Positions 1-8,257 of a DNA stretch of 64,000 nucleotides are shown piece after piece (within the stretch, counting starts at the first letter, position 1; each line of letters begins with the position of its first letter). The stretch lies in NCBI RefSeq assembly GCF_006385175.1, contig NZ_VFIY01000004.1:1-64000 (forward strand). Direction: 5' to 3'. Made by a program: the position numbers and the translations under genes. The notes below the pieces were generated by a model. It saw only the letters and a list, made by a program, of their open reading frames with translations. It was not told the origin of the DNA and searched no databases. This stretch comes from Emcibacter nanhaiensis (lineage in GTDB: Bacteria > Pseudomonadota > Alphaproteobacteria > Sphingomonadales > Emcibacteraceae).

Positions 1-264
1 ATGAGTGTTAATGCGTTGGAAGCGGCTTTGTGGCAGTTGTATCTTCATCCTGGGGATGCGGACAGCTTCCGCTCGGATGCAGCGTCCTATGCGGCGGATT
101 ACCGTGTGACGGACAAGGAGCGGGAGCTTCTGGTCTCGGTCGATGTGATGGGTCTGATTGACCACGGGGTCAACAGCCTTCTGGTGCTGATGGCGTTCCA
201 GACCATTTACGGCCCGGAACGGCTGCATGATTATTTTGACATCGTCAACGCGCCGGCGGCTTAA
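1..264 (+). CDS. LigA-type small subunit of a class III extradiol dioxygenase
   Basis: An 87-residue protein resembling the alpha (LigA) subunit of protocatechuate 4,5-dioxygenase-type enzymes. In that family the alpha subunit caps the active site of the LigB subunit. The stretch ending GLIDHGVNSLLVLMAFQ fits the helical LigA domain. It is followed 56 bases later by the LigB-type subunit on the same strand, so the two most likely form one enzyme that opens a catechol-type ring. The first base of the window is the A of its ATG. No upstream sequence is visible, so an earlier start or an N-terminal truncation cannot be excluded; family members of about 90 to 140 residues exist. The aromatic substrate cannot be named from sequence. 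Confidence 0.8.
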   Translation: MSVNALEAALWQLYLHPGDADSFRSDAASYAADYRVTDKERELLVSVDVMGLIDHGVNSLLVLMAFQTIYGPERLHDYFDIVNAPAA

Positions 265-320
265 GCCGCGGGCCGGGCAGATAACCGGATAGGGCAGGCA
301 ACAAGAGAAAGAGAGAGACA

Positions 321-1154
321 ATGGCAGAGTTGGTAGGTGGTTTCCTGATGCCGCATGTGCCGTCGATCCCGACGGGCGGCTATGGTGAAGAACCCTGGCA
401 GAAAGAGGCTTCGGACAAGGCCTTTGCGCATATTTCCAAACGGGTTGAAGAGCTTGAGGCGGATACGGTGATTATCGTCGGCGACGATCACTATGAGAAT
501 TTCGGTCCGCGCTGCATCCCCAACTGCCTGATTGCGACCGGCGATGTGGGGGTTTCCGCCCATGCCCAGACCCTGGGCCTGACCGGCGATGCGATCCCCA
601 ACAACGAGGAACTGGCGCAGCATATCCTGGAGACGGGGTATCGGGAAGGTGTCGACTGGGCCTTTGCCAAGTCGCTTGATGTGGACCATTCGGTGGCCAT
701 TCCCTATCACATGTCGCTGAAACGGCTGGGCGTCAAGGCGATCCCGGTTTACCTGAACTGTGTGGTGGCGCCGCTGATCCGGAGCCGCCGGGCCTTTGAG
801 ATCGGCCAGAGCATCGGCCGGGCGGTCGAGAGCTGGGACGGCGTCGAGCGGGTTGTGGTGTTCGGCACCGGCGGCATCAGCCACTGGGTCGGCAGTCCGG
901 GCATGGGTTTTGTCAATGAGGAGTTTGACCGCAAGGTGCTGGCGATGGTGGAAGCGGGCGACATTGACGGCCTGATCGCCCTGCCGGACGAGGTGATCCT
1001 GGAGAGCGCCGGCAACGGCGCGCTGGAGATCAAGAACTGGCTCTGCGCCATGGGCGCCCTGCCGGCCGGCACCACGGCCGAGACCATCGCCTATGAGCCG
1101 ATCCCGACCTGGATTACCGGCTGCGGCTTCGCCGAACTGAAACCCGCCGCTTGA
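321..1154 (+). CDS. LigB-type catalytic subunit of a class III extradiol ring-cleavage dioxygenase
   Basis: A 277-residue catalytic subunit. The non-haem Fe(II) ligands of the LigB fold are visible: His12 in FLMPHVPS, His57 in VGDDHYENF and Glu236 in NGALEIKNW. The conserved second-sphere histidines are His123 (DVDHS) and His188 (GGISHWVG). His12 falls at the same position as in Sphingobium LigB. The family inserts both atoms of O2 next to a catechol diol, giving a muconate semialdehyde. Pairing with the LigA-type gene upstream and a membrane protein 37 bases downstream suggests a three-gene operon. Whether the substrate is protocatechuate, gallate or another catechol is unknown. No other ring-degradation gene is in view, because the window starts here. 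Confidence 0.88.
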   Translation: MAELVGGFLMPHVPSIPTGGYGEEPWQKEASDKAFAHISKRVEELEADTVIIVGDDHYENFGPRCIPNCLIATGDVGVSAHAQTLGLTGDAIPNNEELAQHILETGYREGVDWAFAKSLDVDHSVAIPYHMSLKRLGVKAIPVYLNCVVAPLIRSRRAFEIGQSIGRAVESWDGVERVVVFGTGGISHWVGSPGMGFVNEEFDRKVLAMVEAGDIDGLIALPDEVILESAGNGALEIKNWLCAMGALPAGTTAETIAYEPIPTWITGCGFAELKPAA

Positions 1155-1191
1155 GCGAAAAAACAATATAGGGCAACAAGAGGGAAGAAAA

Positions 1192-1626
1192 ATGCAAGCA
1201 GATAAGAAAATGCGCTGGAGCGTTCATATTTTACGTACACTGTTTGGCGCCTGGAACCTGTTTTTCGGCCTGGTGTTTTTCTTTGAGTTCATTCCGCAGC
1301 CCATGGGCCATGGCGAGATGACGCCTTACCTGAACCAGACCCTGATCGACACTCATCTGTTTCATGTGGTGAAGGTGATTGAGATTATCGTTGGTATCCT
1401 GTTGCTGACCAACCGGGCGGTGCCGCTGGCGCTGTGCGTCTACTTCCCGGTCACGGTTGTGATCTATATCGTCAATATGTATCTCGAAGAATTTGCGGCC
1501 GGTCCCTTTATCGCCATTATCTATCTGGCAGTTCACCTGTTCCTGTTCTGGGCCTATCGCAGCTATTACCTGCCCATGCTGGCCTGGCGGGCAGAAATCA
1601 ACCCTTTCAAGTCCCAAAAAGACTGA
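1192..1626 (+). CDS. Small four-helix membrane protein, possibly DoxX-like
   Basis: A 144-residue protein with about four hydrophobic segments: near residues 14-32 (LFGAWNLFFGLVFFFEF), 55-72, 76-94 and 103-122. It has a short basic amino end and a charged tail. The length and topology resemble DoxX-like membrane proteins, but no diagnostic motif is obvious, so the family is a guess. It is 37 bases after the ring-cleavage dioxygenase on the same strand with a purine-rich ribosome site (GAGGGAAGAAAA), so it is probably co-transcribed. It might support uptake or respiration linked to aromatic degradation, which is inference. A hairpin follows at 1647-1673. Confidence 0.6.
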   Translation: MQADKKMRWSVHILRTLFGAWNLFFGLVFFFEFIPQPMGHGEMTPYLNQTLIDTHLFHVVKVIEIIVGILLLTNRAVPLALCVYFPVTVVIYIVNMYLEEFAAGPFIAIIYLAVHLFLFWAYRSYYLPMLAWRAEINPFKSQKD

Positions 1627-1646
1627 GAGCAACAAATCCAGTATTG

Positions 1647-1673
1647 CGATCTCAGGTGTTCAGCCTGAGATCG
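1647..1673. terminator. Intergenic hairpin between convergent genes
   Basis: A perfect 10-bp inverted repeat (CGATCTCAGG / CCTGAGATCG) with a 7-base loop sits between the convergent ends of the membrane-protein gene and emrB. There is no T-run on either strand, so it is a candidate bidirectional terminator or mRNA 3'-end stabiliser rather than a classic intrinsic terminator. Confidence 0.5.
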
Positions 1674-1682
1674 TGGCGAGGG

Positions 1683-3236
1683 TTAGTCGATAAGCAATTC
1701 TGCCGTTTCAGCAGTATCCGGCGCGGGCTGCTTGTCGTTCCGGTTTAAGAGCAGGACCAGGGGCGCCGCCAGTATGGTCAGGATCATCAGAAAGTAGAAA
1801 TCGTTGAGGTAGGCAATGGTGGCGGCCTGTTTCGTGACTTCGGCATTCAGCGCAACAACGCCGCTTTCAAAGTGCCATTCCCAGTTCAGCGGCAGGGAAG
1901 GCTGAAAGAAGGCGGCCCGGAACGGTGTGATATTTTCCGCAAGGACGGCGTGGTTTTCCTGCGTACCCCGGGCAAGCATGGTGATCAGAACGGAAATCCC
2001 GATACTGCTGCCGATGTTCCGGACCAGGTTGGCAATGGATGTGCCCTCGGTCCGCAATTTGTGATCAAGGGTGGCGAACGCAGCCGTGTTCAGGGGAACA
2101 ATGATGAACCCCATGCCAACGCCCTGGACAATACCGGTCCAGATGATAGTGCTGCTGGAGACCTCGAGCGTAAAGCCGGCCATTTCCCACAGGGAGAAGG
2201 CAATGATCAGCTGTCCGGCAAGAATCAGGATACGGGGGTCAAGTTTCGCTGTCAGTCGGCCGGTCAGGATCAGGCCAATCATGGTTCCCAGGCCCCTGGG
2301 CGCCAGAAGGTAACCGACATAGAGGACGGGATAGCCCATCAGGTTCTGCAGGAACGGCGGCATCAGGGCCATGGTCGCCAGCAACAGGATGCCGACATAA
2401 AACAAAAACATCAGGCCAATGACAAAGTTCCTGTCCTGGAATATCCGACGATCAAGGAAGGGGTGGTCCACCGTGAACATCTGGACAATGAACATATAAA
2501 AGAACACCAGGGCCAGGATGGCTTCGGTGATGATCTCCGGTGAGGAAAACCAGTTTTGTGATTCTCCGCGGTCGAGCATAAGCTGGAGAGCGCCGATTGC
2601 CAGGCTGAGCAGGGCGAACCCGAGAAAATCAAATTTCCTGGGTTTTTCCAGATCGCTTTCTGGCAACAGGGAAATCATGCCGACCAGGGCGAAAAGACCG
2701 AGGGGAAGGTTGATAAAGAAGACCCAGCGCCAGTTATAAAATTCTGTGAGATAGCCGCCGAGGGTCGGGCCCAGGATCGGGCCAAGCATGACGCCGATGC
2801 TCCAGATGGTCATCGCCTTGCCGTGTTTTTCCTTGGGATACATGTTCAGCAGGATGGTCTGGCTGAGGGGAACCAGGGCAGCGCCAAAGGCCCCCTGCAA
2901 CATGCGGAAGACAATAATCTGTGACAGTGATGTGGCCAGGCCGCAGAGCATCGAGGCGACGGTAAAACCGCCAACCGAAATAAGGAACAGGCGCTTGTGG
3001 CCGATACGCGACGCGATCGCTGCCGTCGGCGGGATCATAATGGCCGCCGTGACGATGTAGGATGTCAGTACCCAGGACATCTGATCCTGTGTCGCTGACA
3101 TGCTGCCCTGCATATGGGGCAGGGCCACGTTGGCAATGGTCGTATCCACGGCCTGCATGATCGTGGCCATCATGACAGCAACCTGCAGCAGGCCGCGCTG
3201 CAGCGGAGATTTTAGTTGTGTAAGCGCCGCATTCAT
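1683..3236 (-). CDS. emrB: EmrB/QacA-type drug efflux permease (DHA2, major facilitator superfamily)
   Basis: A 517-residue membrane protein with the length and about 14 hydrophobic segments of the DHA2 family. Early motifs include DTTIANVALPHMQGSM, a loop IASRIGHKRLF and the motif-C-like GPILGPTLGGYL. EmrB exchanges protons for hydrophobic toxins and works with the periplasmic adaptor EmrA and an outer-membrane channel such as TolC. Its ATG overlaps the stop codon of emrA by 4 bases (ATGA), so translation is probably coupled. It is the last gene of a marR-emrA-emrB operon on the minus strand. The substrate is unknown. Confidence 0.92.
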   Translation of the reverse strand: MNAALTQLKSPLQRGLLQVAVMMATIMQAVDTTIANVALPHMQGSMSATQDQMSWVLTSYIVTAAIMIPPTAAIASRIGHKRLFLISVGGFTVASMLCGLATSLSQIIVFRMLQGAFGAALVPLSQTILLNMYPKEKHGKAMTIWSIGVMLGPILGPTLGGYLTEFYNWRWVFFINLPLGLFALVGMISLLPESDLEKPRKFDFLGFALLSLAIGALQLMLDRGESQNWFSSPEIITEAILALVFFYMFIVQMFTVDHPFLDRRIFQDRNFVIGLMFLFYVGILLLATMALMPPFLQNLMGYPVLYVGYLLAPRGLGTMIGLILTGRLTAKLDPRILILAGQLIIAFSLWEMAGFTLEVSSSTIIWTGIVQGVGMGFIIVPLNTAAFATLDHKLRTEGTSIANLVRNIGSSIGISVLITMLARGTQENHAVLAENITPFRAAFFQPSLPLNWEWHFESGVVALNAEVTKQAATIAYLNDFYFLMILTILAAPLVLLLNRNDKQPAPDTAETAELLID

Positions 3237-4387
3237 CGGGTGGTTTCTGCGTGCGCGGTCTGGATGGCGGGATTATTTTCTTTCCGGAACATGGCGGAGA
3301 TAATCTGGCCAAGGCTGCGTTTATGACCTGTATCGATCTCCACGGACGTGCTCATGCCGGATCGCAGCAGGGCGTCATTCTCGGTCGAATTCAACGCGAT
3401 CCTCACCGGGATGCGCTGAACCACCTTGACCCAGTTGCCGGTGGCATTTTGTGCGGGGATGACGGAGAATTCAGAGCCGGTAGCCTGGGCCAGGCTTTCC
3501 ACCGTGCCATGCCATTCGAGGCCCGGGTAGGTGTCTACATGGATTTTGACAGTCTGGCCCGGACGGACATTGGTCAGGTCGGTTTCCTTGAAATTGGCAA
3601 CGATCCAGAAGTCCCGGTTATCGACCAGTGTCATGACCGGGCTGCTCAGGGCGCCGCTGCCGACCACCTGCTGCCCCACTTTCGGTGTGCTGCTGGCAAT
3701 TCCGTCAAAGGGGGCGCGGACAATGGTCCGTTCCAGATCCAGGCGGGCGCGGTCGAGGGCCGCTTTGGCAGCAATATAACGGGGATGTTGTTCCGGGGCG
3801 ATATTGGGATCTCCTGCCAGATCGGCAAGGACCTCGGCTTTTTCACTTTCGATAACCCTGATCTTGACCCGGGCAGAATCGAAAGCATGTTTGGCGGCAT
3901 CATAGCTGGTTTGCGAGACGTTTCGCGAGGCGACGAGTTCGCTCTGCCGGTCCAGTACGGTTCTGGCATAGGCAAGGTTGGTTTCAGCCAGTTCGAGTTC
4001 TTCCTGCTTTTGTCGGTAGCTGGCTTTCAGCCCGGCGATATCATCGCCGACACGTTTAAGCCCGGCCTCCTTTTCTGCAAAGGCAATGCGATAGGGACGG
4101 TCATCGATGTAAAACAAAATGTCGCCTTTACTGACCTGCTGATTTTCACGAACCGGAACCCTGGTAACCGGGCCGGAGACTTCCGCCGCGACCATAAGCT
4201 TGTCTGACTTGACATAGGCGTTTTCGGTTTCCACAAAACGTCCGCCGGACAGATAGACGGCGCCACCAATCAAGATGGCGACTACGGGACCGACCACAAG
4301 CAGGGTAAAGCGAAGCTTTGCCTTGCGTTGTTTCTTTCGATCTTTGGTAGACGTAGTTTTAGTCATTGTCGTTGTTGTTCCTGTCAT
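3233..4387 (-). CDS. emrA: EmrA-type membrane fusion protein (HlyD family)
   Basis: An adaptor of about 384 residues. It has a basic N-terminal tail, one transmembrane helix (LLVVGPVVAILIGGAVYL), then a biotinyl-lipoyl-like half-motif (VSGPVTRVPVRENQQVSKGD), a coiled-coil hairpin and a barrel domain ending near FDGIASSTPKVGQQV. It should link the EmrB pump to an outer-membrane channel across the periplasm. The start at 4387 is chosen because AGGAAG lies a few bases upstream. Two other in-frame ATGs exist, at 4417 and 4366. The start lies inside the 3' end of the marR-type gene, so the operon is tightly packed. Confidence 0.9.
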   Translation of the reverse strand: MTGTTTTMTKTTSTKDRKKQRKAKLRFTLLVVGPVVAILIGGAVYLSGGRFVETENAYVKSDKLMVAAEVSGPVTRVPVRENQQVSKGDILFYIDDRPYRIAFAEKEAGLKRVGDDIAGLKASYRQKQEELELAETNLAYARTVLDRQSELVASRNVSQTSYDAAKHAFDSARVKIRVIESEKAEVLADLAGDPNIAPEQHPRYIAAKAALDRARLDLERTIVRAPFDGIASSTPKVGQQVVGSGALSSPVMTLVDNRDFWIVANFKETDLTNVRPGQTVKIHVDTYPGLEWHGTVESLAQATGSEFSVIPAQNATGNWVKVVQRIPVRIALNSTENDALLRSGMSTSVEIDTGHKRSLGQIISAMFRKENNPAIQTAHAETTR

Positions 4388-4838
4388 TCGCTTCCTGCAG
4401 GGCAAGGCACTCGGCATCCTGCAGGTTCTGTTTAATATGGCTGAGTTTCTGCAGCAGGTCGGTCTTTTCCTGTTCCGTAAAGCCGACCATTGCTGTTTCC
4501 CGCGTCTCTTCCAGTAGCGGCTGTACCTCGTCGAGGAAGGGGTGAGCCTTTTCTGTCAAATAGATTCTGAAGGCCCGCCGGTCGTCGGGATCCCGGCGGC
4601 GATCAACAAGGCCGGATTCCTCGAGACTGTCGATCAGCCGGGCGAGGGTGATCGGCTGGATTTCCATGCTTTCCGCCAGGGTAATCTGCTTCACGCCTTC
4701 ATGCCGATAGACCCTGAACAGGGTCATCCACTGGGCCTGCGAGAGCCCGAGCTTCTGGGCGCGACGCAGGAAATTCCGCCGCATGAGGCGGGAAACGTCA
4801 TGCATCAGAAATCCAATACTTTTACCTGCGTCTGTCAT
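4359..4838 (-). CDS. MarR-family transcriptional regulator of the emrAB operon
   Basis: A 159-residue winged-helix regulator. The DNA-binding core runs from about residue 35 to 100 (LSQAQWMTLFRVYRHEG, ITLARLIDSLEESGLVDR), with the typical wing RRRDPDDRRAFRIYLT. It is the first gene of the efflux operon and overlaps the start of emrA. MarR-type proteins of this arrangement (EmrR/MprA) repress their own efflux genes and release DNA when a drug or phenolic ligand binds. A 9-bp AT-rich inverted repeat at 4878-4904, just upstream of the start, is a plausible operator. The ligand is not predictable. Confidence 0.92.
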   Translation of the reverse strand: MTDAGKSIGFLMHDVSRLMRRNFLRRAQKLGLSQAQWMTLFRVYRHEGVKQITLAESMEIQPITLARLIDSLEESGLVDRRRDPDDRRAFRIYLTEKAHPFLDEVQPLLEETRETAMVGFTEQEKTDLLQKLSHIKQNLQDAECLALQEANDRNNNDND

Positions 4839-4877
4839 AGGCCCGGTTCCACTCCTTTGCGCCTAATATATGGTCTA

Positions 4878-4904
4878 AATATAATAAGTAAAGTATATTA
4901 TATT
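4878..4904. promoter_or_regulatory. Candidate MarR operator
   Basis: A 9-bp perfect inverted repeat (AATATAATA / TATTATATT) with a 9-base spacer, about 40 bases upstream of the marR-type start. MarR proteins bind AT-rich palindromes of this kind over their own promoters. The assignment is by position and symmetry only. Confidence 0.4.
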
Positions 4905-5167
4905 AATTAATTATTTATTTTTTGTGGATAAAGCGGGAAAAGTTATCGGTGGGATAGGGGACACTGGTTGGCGCGGGCGAGGGACCAGCCTCTGAAAGCG
5001 GCTTGTAATTCTGTCTGTGGAGAAGAGTTCTGCAGCAGGGAAGCGCGGCAGAAGACACCGCATTGTATATGCACCAATAAGTAGAAAAATTATTCTGTGC
5101 TGGGTTAAAAAGTATTATTGATTTCTAATATAAGATGAGGTAAGGTTGAAATACCTCTGGAGCAAAA

Positions 5168-5216
5168 GGACGTTTCACCTGTCCGATCCCCCCAAGCGGA
5201 AAAAGGTGAAACGTCC
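5168..5216. repeat. 13-bp perfect inverted repeat forming a long hairpin
   Basis: GGACGTTTCACCT (5168-5180) is repeated exactly in inverted form as AGGTGAAACGTCC (5204-5216). The 23-base loop contains a further TCCG/CGGA pair (5182-5185 and 5197-5200). The loop is too long for a normal intrinsic terminator, although CTTCTCGTTTTG follows. It could be a protein-binding dyad, part of a small RNA, or a remnant of a mobile repeat. Confidence 0.7.
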
Positions 5217-5540
5217 CTTCTCGTTTTGCCCCCCAAAACTGCCTGTAGCAAAAATTCCGAAGCAAGAGCCATACTTGCTGGCTATTATAATATGCCTCAC
5301 ATCGCAGAGGGTAAATACGACAAATTGCTTAATGGCCTAATCTATATGTACTAGTTTTGTCGCGGAATTAAGTGTTATGACGGGTAAATTATCTGGGAAC
5401 ACACGTTAAGCTGTGTTAGAGTTTACGTCCCCTTGAAAATGCAAGAATCCATCTAGGTTGGCAGGCTCCCTGCAGGAAACCACGACTTTGCGAAGCAAGA
5501 GCATGACAAAAGAAAAAAAGAAACTGAGGAGAGGAAAAGA

Positions 5541-6167
5541 ATGCGCATGCTTCTGGTTGACGACCATGCCCTGTTCAGGGATGGTCTGAAATTTGTTTTG
5601 AATGACCTGGACGGGGATGTGGAGATTCTGGAAGCCGGCAATTGCAATGATGCGTTTGCCATTCTGGAAGAAGACGATGATTTTGACCTGATCCTGCTGG
5701 ATCTGGATCTTCCGGGCATGTCAGGGCTGGAGGGGTTGCAAAAGATCAGGGTAATGACGCCGGTGATCCCGGTCGTAATTCTGTCCGGGTCCGAAGACGG
5801 CAACCTGGTCCGGCGCGGCCTGGAGCTGGGGGTTATGGGGTATATCCCCAAGTCCCTGTCCAGCGATATTATGCTGCAGGCCCTGCAACTGGTGATGAAG
5901 GGGGGACGCTATGTGCCGGACAATATCCTTTTGAGCGCTCCGGAAAAAAACAAGCGCAGTCTTCAATCCCTGACGTCGCGCCAGCTCGAGATACTGAGAC
6001 ATATTACCATGGGAAAATCCAACAAGGAAATTGCCCGGGCACTGGGGATCGCCGACAATACGGTCCGGGTCCATATCTCGGCCATTTTCCAGGTTCTGAA
6101 TGTAAACAACCGGACCGAGGCCGCCTATGCTGCCATGCAGGAAGGGTTGATCGAGTCGTCGAACTGA
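5541..6167 (+). CDS. LuxR/NarL-family response regulator
   Basis: A 208-residue two-domain regulator. The receiver domain (residues 1-120) has the acidic pair in LLVDDHALFRDGLK and the phosphoacceptor Asp54 in ILLDLDLPGM. The C-terminal LuxR-type helix-turn-helix (about 145-205) reads LTSRQLEILRHITMGKSNKE then NTVRVHISAIFQVL. It has a strong ribosome site (GAGGAGAGG). The hybrid kinase gene starts 7 bases after its stop codon, so the two are almost certainly a cognate pair. The genes downstream on the same strand (paralogue pair, DyP peroxidase, P450) are candidate targets by position only. The signal is unknown. Confidence 0.92.
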   Translation: MRMLLVDDHALFRDGLKFVLNDLDGDVEILEAGNCNDAFAILEEDDDFDLILLDLDLPGMSGLEGLQKIRVMTPVIPVVILSGSEDGNLVRRGLELGVMGYIPKSLSSDIMLQALQLVMKGGRYVPDNILLSAPEKNKRSLQSLTSRQLEILRHITMGKSNKEIARALGIADNTVRVHISAIFQVLNVNNRTEAAYAAMQEGLIESSN

Positions 6168-6174
6168 CTTTTCC

Positions 6175-7935
6175 ATGATCGCGACGCCCCAGGACAGATA
6201 TATTCAGATGGAACAGACCAGGCTCCTCATGAAGCAGGTGCCGTCTCTGGCCCTTTTGTCGGTGGTTGTCGCCCTGGTCATCGCTTTTTTTATTACACAG
6301 TGGGTCTCACCCGAAGTGGCGCTGATCTGGGGTGGTTTGATTTGTGTTTCATCCGCACTGCGTTACTGGCACTACCGCGCTATCAGGGAGCGGAAGATTA
6401 CCATCGACAACTATATGAACCTTCTGGTGTTGCTGGTGTTTTTTTCCGCCGTGTCAGGCGGGCTCTGGGGGGCGCTGGGAATAATTCTGCCGGTGACGGA
6501 TAATGTCCTGGTGATGGTCCTTACGGTAATGTTGCTGGTCGGGATGGTGGCCGGCTCGCTGGCGTCATTGTCCAGCTATAACTATGCCTACTTTGCCTAT
6601 GCCATTCCGGCCATCCTGCCATTGGCAATAAGATGCCTTGTGGCCGATGACCAGGTCCTGCATATGGTCGGTGTGCTGTCTCTGGCCTTCCTGCTGGTCA
6701 ATATGTTCCACAGTCATCTGGCGCAGAAGGCGGTAATACGATCCATCAACCTTGTGCTTGAAAACCAGAACCTTATCCAGCGTCTGGAGTTTGAAAAAAA
6801 TAATGCCATTGCCGCCCGGGAACAGGCCGATCGCAACAGTGAGGCAAAATCGCGGTTCCTGGCGGCGGCAAGCCATGACCTCAGGCAGCCGTTGAACGCC
6901 ATGGGCTTTTTTGTCGCTGCCCTGATTAACGCGGCGCAAACCCAGAAAGTCAAGGATCTCGCGGCCAAGATAGACCAGTCTCTGGAGGCGTTAAGAGACC
7001 TGTTTAACAGCCTGCTGGACCTGTCAAAAATTGAAGCCGGGGTTCTGGCGCCGAACATTACGTCTTTCAGATTGTCCGATTTGTTTGAGGAAATCAGGAA
7101 TGATTTCGCCACCCATGAAAAAATCACGCATATCAATCTGGAAATAGGCGATAGCGGGGATGCGGTGGTGATGTCCGACCGGCAGATGCTGAACCGCATA
7201 TTACGCAACCTGGTTTCCAACGCCCTGCGCTATACGCACGAGGGGTATGTGCGGCTCTATTGTGAACCGGCGACAGAGCATTTTGTTATTCATGTCTCTG
7301 ACAGCGGCGAGGGGATCCCCGAAGACAAGCGGGAGGACATTTTCAGGGAGTTTTACCAGATCGGCAACCCGGAACGGGACCGGACCAAGGGCCTTGGTCT
7401 TGGCCTGTCCATTGTCGATGGCCTGTGCCGCATTCTGAAGCACCGCATCAACCTTATTTCTGAAGAAGGGAAAGGGTCGACTTTCTCGGTTCTGGTCCCG
7501 CAGGGAAAAATCGAGGCCGTTGAACCATCCATCACCGAGGTCGGGGCGTGGACTGACACGAGAAGCAGTAATATCATCGTAATTGATGACGAGGAATATT
7601 CCCGCGCTGGCATGCGCGAACTGATCAGTCAGTGGGGGCACGGCGTCTTTGCCTTTGAAAATCCGGATGAAGCTGAGCTGTTCCTGGACATGGAAGGGAT
7701 CGAGCCGGATCTGATTATTTCCGACTATCGCCTGAGAAACGGGGTGACCGGCGACAAGGCGATCCGGCGGCTGCAGTCGAAAATAGGTCATGAAGTTCCG
7801 GCGCTTATTGTCACGGGAGACACGGACAAGGACAGGATCATGGAAGCAAAGTCCAGTGGTTTCTCCCTGCTGCACAAACCTGTTCAGCCGGCGAAGCTGC
7901 GCAGCGCACTTTCCTATCTCCTGGCCAACAGATAG
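6175..7935 (+). CDS. Hybrid sensor histidine kinase with integral membrane input domain
   Basis: A 586-residue kinase. Residues 1-180 hold about six hydrophobic segments and no large extracytoplasmic domain, so the signal may be sensed in or near the membrane. A short linker leads to the H-box with His234 (FLAAASHDLRQPLNA), an N-box (NRILRNLVSNALRYT), and ATP-lid motifs (DSGEGIP, GLGLGLSIVDGL). A C-terminal receiver domain carries Asp517 in IISDYRL. The SHDLRQP H-box is seen in kinases paired with LuxR-type regulators, matching the gene just upstream. The ribosome site at 6175 is weak; ATG at 6208 is an alternative start. Confidence 0.9.
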   Translation: MIATPQDRYIQMEQTRLLMKQVPSLALLSVVVALVIAFFITQWVSPEVALIWGGLICVSSALRYWHYRAIRERKITIDNYMNLLVLLVFFSAVSGGLWGALGIILPVTDNVLVMVLTVMLLVGMVAGSLASLSSYNYAYFAYAIPAILPLAIRCLVADDQVLHMVGVLSLAFLLVNMFHSHLAQKAVIRSINLVLENQNLIQRLEFEKNNAIAAREQADRNSEAKSRFLAAASHDLRQPLNAMGFFVAALINAAQTQKVKDLAAKIDQSLEALRDLFNSLLDLSKIEAGVLAPNITSFRLSDLFEEIRNDFATHEKITHINLEIGDSGDAVVMSDRQMLNRILRNLVSNALRYTHEGYVRLYCEPATEHFVIHVSDSGEGIPEDKREDIFREFYQIGNPERDRTKGLGLGLSIVDGLCRILKHRINLISEEGKGSTFSVLVPQGKIEAVEPSITEVGAWTDTRSSNIIVIDDEEYSRAGMRELISQWGHGVFAFENPDEAELFLDMEGIEPDLIISDYRLRNGVTGDKAIRRLQSKIGHEVPALIVTGDTDKDRIMEAKSSGFSLLHKPVQPAKLRSALSYLLANR

Positions 7936-8026
7936 TCCATATGTAATATTTTCAGCCGTAACAATCTTATAGTATGGTGGGCGTCAGAGAATAAATGCTA
8001 ACTTGAATAGCGGGGACACACATCTG

Positions 8027-8209
8027 ATGGGTGACTGGGCCTTTCTGTATTATGCCGTTGCCGTAGCGGTCATTTTGTTTTTTTCCTTGGGCTACCTGTT
8101 TATTACCACAGTCCAATGTTCCATCGCTGATACCAATGGTTATTTTGTCAAAACCTATCTGATCTCCCTGGCTTTGCTTCTGGTAAACGGTTATTTTTGC
8201 TTGACCTGA
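8027..8209 (+). CDS. Tiny two-helix membrane protein, unknown
   Basis: A 60-residue protein with two predicted transmembrane helices (about residues 6-28 and 40-58) and little else. The frame is open from a TTG at 8003; I chose the ATG at 8027 because the upstream extension has no better ribosome site. It sits between the hybrid kinase and the paralogue pair, 48 bases before the next gene, on the same strand. No family is recognised. It could be an accessory of the kinase or of the oxidative enzymes downstream, or not a gene. Confidence 0.45.
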   Translation: MGDWAFLYYAVAVAVILFFSLGYLFITTVQCSIADTNGYFVKTYLISLALLLVNGYFCLT

Positions 8210-8257
8210 CAGAGCGGAGACAGTGCGAGAAAGGCGGATATCAAAAGGGGGGGAACA

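Larger units (their letters stand above)
4839..5540. other. Gene-free intergenic region (702 bases) with promoter and hairpin elements
   Basis: I see no credible gene here between the divergent marR-type and response-regulator genes. The marR-proximal part (about 4865-4925) is very AT-rich and holds the candidate MarR operator. The middle carries a 13-bp perfect inverted repeat (5168-5216). The part next to the response regulator holds a smaller dyad AACACA-N8-TGTGTT (5398-5417). Short open frames inside it show no protein-like composition. An undetected small RNA is possible. Confidence 0.6.

Noticed and set aside
261-1166. A 301-codon open frame opposite the LigB-type gene
   Set aside because: Its translation is Arg/His/Gln-rich with no family motif, and the opposite strand encodes a clear dioxygenase. 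It is an antisense artefact of high-GC codon use.
5146-5340. A 64-codon open frame in the gene-free region
   Set aside because: It spans the inverted repeat, has unusual composition, no ribosome site and no family resemblance.
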